Shown here piece after piece: positions 1-6,571 of a stretch of 9,313 bases of DNA; the first letter of the stretch is position 1, and each line of letters begins with the position of its first letter. The notes under the pieces were generated by a model. The model did not search any database, had not been told where the DNA came from, and worked only from the letters and a program-made list of their open reading frames with translations. This stretch comes from an uncultured Clostridia bacterium. Its GTDB lineage: Bacteria > Bacillota > Clostridia > TANB77 > CAG-508. Both the position numbers and the translations under genes were made by a program. The stretch covers positions 1 to 9,313 of the forward strand of contig CATLGL010000061.1 of the NCBI GenBank assembly GCA_949935895.1, in the 5' to 3' direction.

Positions 1-1
1 C

Positions 2-1090
2 ATTAGCATGATACCATTTGTATGGAAATTAGATGTAAAAGAATGGATTATGAAAGCACTTATTTTTTTAGTAGCATCTTGCCCATGTAGTTTAGTCATA
101 TCAGTTCCATTATCGTTTTTTACAGCACTTGGAAAGATATCTAAAAAAGGAATGATTATAAAAGGAACAAAACATATTGAAAATTTGGCAAATGCAAGTG
201 TTGTTGCATTTGATAAAACAGGGACATTAACAACAGGTAATATGAAAATAGAACAAATAGAAGCATTTGAACCATATCATAAAGAAATGATTTTATCATA
301 TATGTATAGTTTAGAAAAGCTATCAAACCATCCAATAGGAACAGCCATTAAGAATTATCAAAGAACAATAGAAGAAAAAATAGTTGAAGAATATAAAGAA
401 ATAGCAGGGCATGGATTATATGGAAAAATAGAACAAAAAGAAGTACTATTTGGAAATGCTAAACTATTAAAAAAATATGGAATCACAAGAAGGGAACAAA
501 TACCAGAAAATGCAATATATTTAGTAATAGAAGGGAATTTGGCAGGTTTTGTCACTTTAACAGAAGAAATTAGAAAAAGTAGTTATTCTGTTGTTAAGGA
601 ATTAAAAAAAGTAGGAGTAAAAAAAGTTGTTTTATTAACTGGCGACAATAAAAAAAGTGCTAATTATATTGGAAAGGAACTAAGTATTGATGAAGTAAAA
701 GCAAGCTTATTACCTCAAGATAAATTAGAAGTTATAGAGAAGCTTAAAAAGCAAGGAGAAAAAGTTATTTTTGTTGGTGATGGAATAAATGATAGCCCTG
801 TTCTTGCAAGTAGTAACTTTGGAATTGCGATGGGTGCAGGAAGTAATATAGCAAGCATTACAGCAGATGGAATTTTAATTTCAAATCAAATTAGTAGTTT
901 AACAAGTATTATAAAAACAGCAAGACGTGCCATGAAGATTGTAAAAGCAAATATTGTGTTTTCTTTACTAGTAAAACTAGTAGTGCTTATACTAGGAGCA
1001 ATAGGAATAGCACCAATTTGGCTTGCAATTTTAGCAGATACAGGAGTAACATTTTTAACGGTTGTTAATGCGGTTAAAAATATAAAATAA
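2..1090 (+). CDS. Heavy-metal (Zn/Cd/Pb-type) P1B ATPase, 5'-truncated by the window edge
   Basis: C-terminal two thirds of a membrane pump that exports divalent soft metals using ATP. Counting from the Met codon at position 8, visible parts are: the CPC metal-binding motif in a membrane helix (bases 80-88, CPCSLVISVPLSFF context typical of ZntA/CadA), the phosphorylated Asp in DKTGT (residue 69), the SNHP motif of the nucleotide-binding domain, TGDN, the GDGINDSP hinge (from base 776), and two last membrane helices with a conserved-type Lys (LLVKLVVL) and Asp (LADTG). The frame stays open to the window edge (Ile-Ser before the Met), so the real start, the first helices and any N-terminal metal-binding domain lie outside. 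No in-frame CGG occurs here; two out-of-phase CGG triplets (1059, 1071) are read normally. Exact metal is inferred only from the CPC context. The call as P1B ATPase is firm. Confidence 0.93.
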   Translation: MSMIPFVWKLDVKEWIMKALIFLVASCPCSLVISVPLSFFTALGKISKKGMIIKGTKHIENLANASVVAFDKTGTLTTGNMKIEQIEAFEPYHKEMILSYMYSLEKLSNHPIGTAIKNYQRTIEEKIVEEYKEIAGHGLYGKIEQKEVLFGNAKLLKKYGITRREQIPENAIYLVIEGNLAGFVTLTEEIRKSSYSVVKELKKVGVKKVVLLTGDNKKSANYIGKELSIDEVKASLLPQDKLEVIEKLKKQGEKVIFVGDGINDSPVLASSNFGIAMGAGSNIASITADGILISNQISSLTSIIKTARRAMKIVKANIVFSLLVKLVVLILGAIGIAPIWLAILADTGVTFLTVVNAVKNIK

Positions 1091-1138
1091 GAAAAATAAC
1101 CTACCATTCAAAAAGCAAAATGAAATATGGTTATCTTT

Positions 1139-1314
1139 ATGAAAAACATTTACAGGCAAGATTCAGTTACTCAAAAAATTAGAGTAACTGCTTCAGATGG
1201 GAAAAAATATAATACAAATTTTTATAGTTTAGATGTCATTATAGCAGTTGATTATTTGGAAAAGATTACTTTGATGAGTTATTAATAGAAACAAAAAATC
1301 TAAATAACATCTAA
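1139..1314 (+). pseudogene. RhuM-family protein remnant with internal deletion
   Basis: Two short pieces resemble the RhuM (virulence/DNA-binding-like, often on mobile elements) family from memory. The first (1139 to about 1250) reads MKNIY, then DSVTQKIRVTASDGKKYNT and FYSLDVIIAVDY, matching the family's KNIF/Y, TASDGKxYxTxxYNLDVIISVGY region. The second, in another frame (to TAA at 1312-1314), reads FGKDYFDELLIE, matching the family's GKDYFDELLERI segment. In intact members the two are separated by a stretch containing the TQFRxWAT motif, which is absent. The frame changes at about 1245-1252 without a CGG, so this is a real deletion and not the CGG recoding seen downstream. Probably a dead relic of an accessory element. 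Confidence in the family is moderate. Confidence 0.6.
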
Positions 1315-1344
1315 GCGACAACTAATTTGAAAGGGGATAAAATT

Positions 1345-1704
1345 ATGGTAAGAATATTAAAAAACAAAGAATTAGTAGATACAAGATTAGCGACTAATTA
1401 TGGTGGTTGGATGTATTGTGAAAAATGTAATGAAAATATAGGTTATTTATGTTATTCCACTTATGATAGGTTAGAGCTAAAATATAAGTGTAACTGTGGA
1501 AATCAAGGAAGTGCGATATTAGATTTTGAAGATAGCAAGGAAGGTCAAGAGGGTAATGATGAATTAATCATCATAAAAAATAGATTTTGCTGTCCAAAAG
1601 ATAATGAACCTTTAATTACAATACTAGATAAAAAAGTAGCTAGTTATGAATTGAAAATCACTTGTAAATCTTGTAATAGAACATATAAAAAGAAGGTAGT
1701 ATAA
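1345..1704 (+). CDS. Small cysteine-rich (zinc-ribbon-like) protein, unknown function
   Basis: A 119-residue soluble protein. The ATG at 1345 is chosen because GAAAGGGG (1329-1336) sits at a proper distance upstream; an upstream TTG at 1327 in the same frame would lie too early. It carries cysteine pairs C25-x2-C28, C49-x-C51, C82-C83 and C107-x2-C110, which suggest one or two zinc ribbons, and a basic C-terminus (KKKVV). There is no signal peptide or membrane segment. I do not recognise a named family. Its stop codon directly abuts the ATG of the next small ORF, so the two are probably translationally coupled. Location after a metal pump and a mobile-type relic suggests accessory content. 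No in-frame CGG. Confidence 0.75.
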   Translation: MVRILKNKELVDTRLATNYGGWMYCEKCNENIGYLCYSTYDRLELKYKCNCGNQGSAILDFEDSKEGQEGNDELIIIKNRFCCPKDNEPLITILDKKVASYELKITCKSCNRTYKKKVV

Positions 1705-1827
1705 ATGAATTTTTTATTAACATTATTGATTGGAATACTTGCAGGAGTAATAGATGTATTACCAATGATTAAGATGAGAGTTGATAAATATTCAACACTA
1801 TCAGCATTTGTTTATTATTTAATGTAA
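1705..1827 (+). CDS. 40-residue membrane peptide, probably a truncated membrane protein
   Basis: Starts at the ATG immediately after the TAA of the previous gene. It encodes one hydrophobic helix (residues 3-22, LLTLLIGILAGVIDVLPMI) followed by KMRVDKYSTLSAFVYYLM and a TAA. The end is abrupt, in a second hydrophobic stretch, as if a longer multi-helix membrane protein lost its C-terminus; a terminator begins three bases later. It could equally be a real small membrane protein. No function can be assigned. Confidence 0.4.
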   Translation: MNFLLTLLIGILAGVIDVLPMIKMRVDKYSTLSAFVYYLM

Positions 1828-1829
1828 GT

Positions 1830-1866
1830 GGGGTATTGGGAAACCAATGCCCTAGTTTCTTTTTTT
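1830..1866 (+). terminator. Rho-independent terminator with GAAA loop
   Basis: Arm GGGGTATTGG (1830-1839), loop GAAA (1840-1843), arm CCAATGCCCT (1844-1853), pairing with G-U wobbles, then a T-rich run TTTCTTTTTTT (1856-1866). It closes the zinc-ribbon/membrane-stub unit and isolates it from the recJ operon. Confidence 0.85.
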
Positions 1867-1935
1867 AGATTAGATAGAAATTACAAATTTTTTAACAAAA
1901 AGCAATAAAATCCCTTTTAAAATCTTAAAAAATAG

Positions 1936-1968
1936 TATACAATAATTACAAATTGTATTAGTAGGGAG
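1936..1968 (+). promoter_or_regulatory. Possible -10 element and RBS of the recJ operon
   Basis: TATACAAT (1936-1943) is a reasonable -10 hexamer in the AT-rich gap after the terminator; no convincing -35 lies 16-18 bases upstream, so the promoter call is weak. AGGGAG (1963-1968), six bases before the recJ ATG, is a good ribosome binding site and supports the start at 1975. Confidence 0.35.
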
Positions 1969-1974
1969 ATAACG

Positions 1975-3666
1975 ATGAATAAGAAATGGGAATATTATAG
2001 TAGTGATGAAGCAGTAGTTAATAAAATACAACAAAATGGTAAGCTTAATAAATTGCTTGCTACTATTTTGGCAAATCGTGGAATTGTTGAGGAAGAACGA
2101 ATTCGAAAATTTTTGGAGCCAACACGTGCCGATTTTTATAATCCCTTTTTAATGCCAGACATGGAAATAGCAGTAAATCGTATTATAGAGGCGATGAACC
2201 AAAACGAAAAAATTATGATATATGGCGATTATGATGTTGATGGCATTACAAGTATTTCTGTTTTGCAAAAATTTTTAACTCAAAGAGGAATGCAAGTAGA
2301 AAGTTATATTCCAAACCGATTAGAAGAAGGATATGGCTTGAATAAAGAAGCAATTAAAGAAATTCACAATAAAGGTTATCGGACTAATGGTAACAGTAGA
2401 TTGTGGAATTTCTGCAACAGAAGAAATTGAATTTGCGAATTTGCTTGGTATTACTACTATTATTACAGATCATCATGAACCATTAGAAGAATTACCAAAA
2501 GCATTAGCTGTAATTGATGCAAAAAGAAAAGACAACCAATATCCTTTTAATCAGTTAGCAGGAGTAGGGGTTGTGTTTAAACTAATACAGGCAATAGGAA
2601 TACGATTAGGCTTAGAAGAAAAAGAATATTTAAAATATCTAGATTTAGTATGTGTTGGGACCATTTCTGATATTGTTCCATTAGTAGATGAAAATAGAGT
2701 AATTGCAAAATTAGGTTTAAAATTAGTAAAAGTAACAAAAAATATGGGTCTAAAATGTTTATTAGAAGCTGCAGGTTACCAAAAAGTTGATTCTAATACC
2801 GTTTCTTTTGGTATTGCACCAAGAGTAAATGCATGTCGGTAGAATGGGACATGAAACAGAAGCATTAGATATTTTCTTGTCAGAAGACGAAGAGCAAGTA
2901 CGAAAATTAGCGGATAAACTAAATGAATATAATAAAATAAGACAAGAAACAGAAAAAAATATTGTAGAAGAAGCCTTAGCTTTAATTGAAAAAAATAAGG
3001 AAAATGAAAAAAGTACTATTGTACTAGGAAGTAAAGGATGGCATCATGGAGTGATTGGTATTGTATCTTCTAAAATAACAGAAATGTATTTTAAACCAAG
3101 CATTTTAGTTTCTTTCGAAGATGGGCTTGCAAAAGGCTCAGGAAGAAGTGTACCAGGATTTGATTTACATGAAGCACTTTGCCAGTGTAGTAAGTATTTA
3201 GAAAAATACGGTGGGCATGAAATGGCAGTAGGACTTACTTTAAAAGAAGAGAATTTTGAAAGCTTTAAAAAGGCATTTGAAGAAATTGGGCATCAACAAA
3301 GAATAGAAGAAATTTTACCAATTATATATATAGACGGATTTGTAACACGGAGATGAAATGAGACCAGAATTTATTAAACAATTAAATAACTTAGAACCAT
3401 TTGGAGAAGGAAACAAAGTACCTTTGTTTGTGTATAAAAATGTAAAAATCAATTCCATTCGTGCCTTAACAGAAGGAAAACATTTAAAACTAACGTTAAA
3501 AGATGATAATGTAATTGTAGATGCTATTGGTTTTAATATGGGGTATTTGGTAGATGAATATCGTATTGGAGATAAAATAGATGTAGTAGGAGTTCTTGAA
3601 ATTAACAGTTTTAATGGAATAGAGCAAGTTCAAATTAACCTAAGAGATATTATGAAATCAATATAA
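1975..3666 (+). CDS. recJ: Single-stranded-DNA-specific 5'-3' exonuclease RecJ, read through three in-frame CGG +1 shifts
   Basis: RecJ degrades single-stranded DNA 5' to 3' in recombination and repair. Joining the frames by skipping the C of CGG at 2380, 2837 and 3348 gives 562 residues, normal for the family. Motifs in order: DYDVDG (residues 85-90), VDCGIS (Asp142), DHH (165-167), GTISDIVPL (Asp232), SFGIAPRVNACGRMG (recoded Gly288 inside GRMG), then the DHHA1 part with GWHHGVIG (~354), GSGRS (~387), YGGHEMAVG (~411), and an OB-like C-terminus with LEPFGEGN. Recoded glycines are 136, 288 and 458. Without shifting, synthesis would end after 151 residues, before the DHH motif. First gene of the operon; rel starts 23 bases downstream. 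Ordinary annotation would call this a frameshifted pseudogene; the regularity of the shifts argues that it is functional. Confidence 0.93.
2380..2383 (+). other. CGG +1 recoding site 1 (recJ, Gly136, CGGA)
   Basis: In frame, TAT is followed by CGG; skipping the C gives GGA CTA ATG, reading KGYGLMVTVDCGIS, the RecJ motif II region. The unshifted frame runs to a stop at 2430 with no similarity to RecJ. Confidence 0.9.
2837..2840 (+). other. CGG +1 recoding site 2 (recJ, Gly288, CGGT)
   Basis: TGT CGG TAG would stop at once. Skipping the C gives TGT GGT AGA ATG GGA, that is NACGRMG, an almost invariant RecJ motif. This site fixes the inserted residue as glycine by conservation. Confidence 0.95.
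3348..3351 (+). other. CGG +1 recoding site 3 (recJ, Gly458, CGGA)
   Basis: GTA ACA CGG AGA TGA would stop after two codons. Skipping the C gives GTA ACA GGA GAT GAA ATG, joining the DHHA1 domain to the C-terminal domain carrying LEPFGEGN. Confidence 0.9.
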
Positions 3667-3689
3667 AATAAAAGAGGAGGGAAAGTACC

Positions 3690-5890
3690 TTGAGTGAAGC
3701 AACTAATGTAAGCATTAGTGATTTATTATCAAAAATGAAGAAAAATAATTGGCGTTCTAATACAAAACTAATTACAAAAGCTTATAATTTTGCCGTATTA
3801 TCACATGGAGAACAAAAAAGAAAATCAGGAGAACCATATATTATTCATCCTTTACAAGTAGCATACATTTTAGCTATGATTGGACTAGATGATGCAACAA
3901 TTTGTGCTGCATTATTACATGATGTAGTAGAAGACACCCCATGTACACGGTGAGAATTTAGCAAAAGAATTTGGGGAAGAAATAGCTATAATGGTAGATG
4001 GAGTTACAAAGCTTGGAAAATTAAATTATGCATCATTAAAAGAACAACAAGTAGAAGACTATAGAAAAATGTTTTTAGCAATGGGAAAAGACATTCGAGT
4101 TATTTTAATAAAACTAGCAGATAGACTTCATAATATGAGAACACTAAAACATCTTGTACGTGATAGACAAATCGCAAATGCTACAGAAACAATGGAATTG
4201 TATGCACCACTTGCCAATCGTTTAGGTATGTATTCTCTAAAATGGGAATTAGAGGATTTATCATTCAAATATTTATATCCAGAAGACTATCGTGAAATTG
4301 TAGAGGGATTAGATAAAAAACGAGAAGAAAGATTAAAGTTTATTGAAAATATTTTACAAGATATAAAAAAACAATTAAAAATACAACATATTGAAGCAGA
4401 AATAAAAGGAAGAGCAAAGCATTTATATAGTATTTATCGAAAAATGAAACGAGATAATTGTACACTAGACCAAATTTATGATTTATTTGCATTAAGAATT
4501 ATTGTAAATTCTGTAAAGGATTGTTATGCAGCACTAGGAATTGTACATGATTTATATAATCCAATGCCAGGCAGATTTAAAGACTATATTGCAGTTCCAA
4601 AACCTAATATGTATCAATCTTTACATACAACACTAATTGGAGATAAAGGAACACCATTTGAAGTGCAAATACGTACATGGGATATGCATCGAATTGCAGA
4701 ATATGGTATTGCTGCTCATTGGGCATATAAAGAGGCAAATTTCGCAATTCGGAAAAAAAACAAATGTAAAAGTAGAAGAAGATAAATTAGCATGGTTGAG
4801 AGAAACACTAGAATGGCAAAAAGAAATGCAAGATCCAGAAGACTTCTTGAATACTTTAAAAACAGAATTATTTGAAGATGAAGTTTATGTATTTACTCCA
4901 AAAGGAGATATTAAAGTTTTACCAAGTGGAGCAACACCTATAGATTTTGCCTATAGTATTCATGCACAAGTAGGTCATAAGATGGTAGGATGTAAAATTA
5001 ATTCCAAAATGATGCCAATTATTACAAAACTTAAAAATGGTGATATTGTAGAAGTAATGACATCAGATAATGCAAAAGGACCAAGTAGGGATTGGCTTAA
5101 ATTTATTAAAAGTAGTTCTGCTAAAAATAAAATTATGGCATGGTTCAAAAAAGAACAAAGAGAAGAAAATATCATAAAGGGAAAGGAATTAATTGATAAA
5201 GAAATTAAACGAATTGGAATGAACCAAATAGAGCTTCATAAGCAAGAATATATTGGTGCAGCTTTAGAACGTTACAAATATCCTAATATAGAAGAAATGT
5301 ATGCGTCTGTAGGATTTGGTGCAATATCAGCAGGTAAAATTATTGCTAAAATGTTAGAAGAATATAAAAAAGTAAATGAAGATGATGATATTGAAAAAAA
5401 GATTGAAGCATTATCAAATCAAAGAAAACCAAACCAAAACGCTTCTAAAAGTGGTATTATTGTAAAAGGAATTGATAATTGTTTAATTAAATTGTCAAAA
5501 TGTTGCAATCCAGTTCCAGGTGATAATATTATCGGTTATATTACAAAAGGAAGAGGAGTGTCAGTTCATACAACAGATTGTGTTAATATAAAAGAATTAC
5601 TACAAGAACCAGATAGAATAATAGATGTAGAATGGATAGGAGAAAAATCATCAAATTATAATGTTGATATTGAAGTATATTCAAATGATAGAACCGGTCT
5701 TTTAGCAGATATTATTAAAGCTATTTATGATGTAAAAACAAAACTAATAGCAGTAAATAGCAAAGCCAATAAAGAACGAATTGTAACAACAGAAATTACA
5801 ATTGAAGTACAAAATTTGGAAGAATTGAACAAAACATTAAAATCCATAAGAAAAGTAGATAGTGTATTTGAAGTAAAAAGAAAAAAATAG
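3690..5890 (+). CDS. relA: Bifunctional (p)ppGpp synthetase/hydrolase Rel, read through two in-frame CGG +1 shifts
   Basis: Makes and degrades the alarmone (p)ppGpp from GTP/GDP and ATP. Start is a TTG preceded by AGAGGAGGG (3673-3681). Skipping the C of CGG at 3948 and 4750 gives 732 residues, the usual length. HD hydrolase domain: His53, His77-Asp78 in HDVVEDT, and LADRLHNMRT with Asp144 and Asn148. Synthetase domain: R295FKD298 (the RxKD form typical of bifunctional enzymes), YQSLHTT, E324VQIRT, IAEYGIAAHW. Then TGS domain (DEVYVFTPKGD, ~395), cysteine-containing domain (SKCCNPVPGD, ~602) and ACT domain (~656-732). Recoded Gly87 lies just after the HD pair and recoded Gly354 just after the synthetase domain. 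Both hydrolase and synthetase residues are present, so the enzyme should be bifunctional. The usual clostridial neighbour apt is absent between recJ and this gene. Confidence 0.95.
3948..3951 (+). other. CGG +1 recoding site 4 (rel, Gly87, CGGT)
   Basis: TGT ACA CGG TGA would stop at once. Skipping the C gives TGT ACA GGT GAG AAT TTA, reading EDTPCTGENLAKEFG, continuous with the Rel HD domain. Confidence 0.93.
4750..4753 (+). other. CGG +1 recoding site 5 (rel, Gly354, CGGA)
   Basis: GCA ATT CGG AAA in the incoming frame ends after a basic tail (RKKNKCKSRRR, stop at 4785). Skipping the C gives GCA ATT GGA AAA AAA ACA, continuing into KLAWLRETLEWQ and the TGS domain. An A-run follows the site, so a homopolymer length error is a weaker alternative here than elsewhere. 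Confidence 0.88.
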
Positions 5891-5905
5891 GAAAAGGTGT
5901 TACAG

Positions 5906-6555
5906 ATGATATTAAAACGATTACAATTAGAAACAAATTTAGCAGAGACAACAAATTGTTATATTATTGTAGATGAGATAACAAAAGAGACAATGGTAAT
6001 TGATCCAGCAAGCCATGTAGAACAAATTTCTGAAATGTTAACCATTTTGCAAGCAAATTTAAAATATATTTGCTTAACACATTGCCATGGCGACCATACA
6101 GGAGCAGTAGTAGACTTACAAAATCAATATGCTGCAAAAGTGTTAATTCATCGAAAAGAAAGTGAAAATTTAAAAAATCCAGAAGTTACCTTAAATTATT
6201 ATATTGGAATGCCAGATATTCGATTAGAAGAGGATTCTAGGATTGATGATAATGATTTAATTCACTTAGGAGAGTTAGAATTTAGAGTAATTCATACACC
6301 AGGACATACCAATGGAGGAATTTCACTTTATTGTGAAAAAGAAAAAATGCTATTTAGTGGAGATACTTTATTTCGTGGGACATGGGGAAGAACTGATTTA
6401 CCAACACGGTAGTTTAGTAGAGATTATTGATGCTATTACCAATAAGTTACTAATATTACCAGAAGATACTATTGTTTACCCACGGGCATGGAAAATCCAC
6501 GATGATAAGAGAAGAAAAACCAATTTATTTGGAGTTAAGAGAACGTGATTTTTAA
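5906..6555 (+). CDS. Metallo-beta-lactamase-fold hydrolase (glyoxalase II-like), read through two in-frame CGG +1 shifts
   Basis: A YcbL/glyoxalase II-like binuclear metal hydrolase; its true thioester or other substrate is unknown. The ATG at 5906 is chosen because GGAAAAGG (5890-5897) lies eight bases upstream and the protein then begins MILKRL as in relatives; a GTG at 5897 overlaps that site. Skipping the C of CGG at 6407 and 6483 gives 215 residues. Metal ligands are visible: H59-x-H61-x-D63-H64, H134 in TPGHT, D153 in SGDTLF, H194 in PGHG. Recoded Gly168 lies in GRTDLPTG and recoded Gly193 is the first glycine of PGHG. It ends at TAA 6553-6555, 16 bases before hisS. A hydrolase of this type between rel and hisS is common in Clostridia. 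Confidence 0.92.
6407..6410 (+). other. CGG +1 recoding site 6 (MBL hydrolase, Gly168, CGGT)
   Basis: CCA ACA CGG TAG would stop at once. Skipping the C gives ACA GGT AGT TTA GTA GAG, reading GRTDLPTGSLVEII, where relatives have GRTDLPGGS. Confidence 0.93.
6483..6486 (+). other. CGG +1 recoding site 7 (MBL hydrolase, Gly193, CGGG)
   Basis: TAC CCA CGG GCA in the incoming frame destroys the last metal-ligand motif. Skipping the C gives TAC CCA GGG CAT GGA, that is YPGHG, the conserved loop carrying the last metal-binding His. Only site with GGG as the glycine codon. Confidence 0.95.
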
Positions 6556-6571
6556 GAAAGGAGAATGTGTT

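Noticed and set aside
4637..4750. Separate gene starting upstream in the frame of the Rel C-terminal half
   Set aside because: The first ~38 codons of that frame are the out-of-phase shadow of the Rel synthetase domain; true homology begins at the CGG at 4750.
4975..5175. Minus-strand ORF within rel (and similar minus ORFs at 358-555, 886-1107, 7520-7750)
   Set aside because: They lie opposite well-supported genes, lack ribosome binding sites and have no recognisable motifs.
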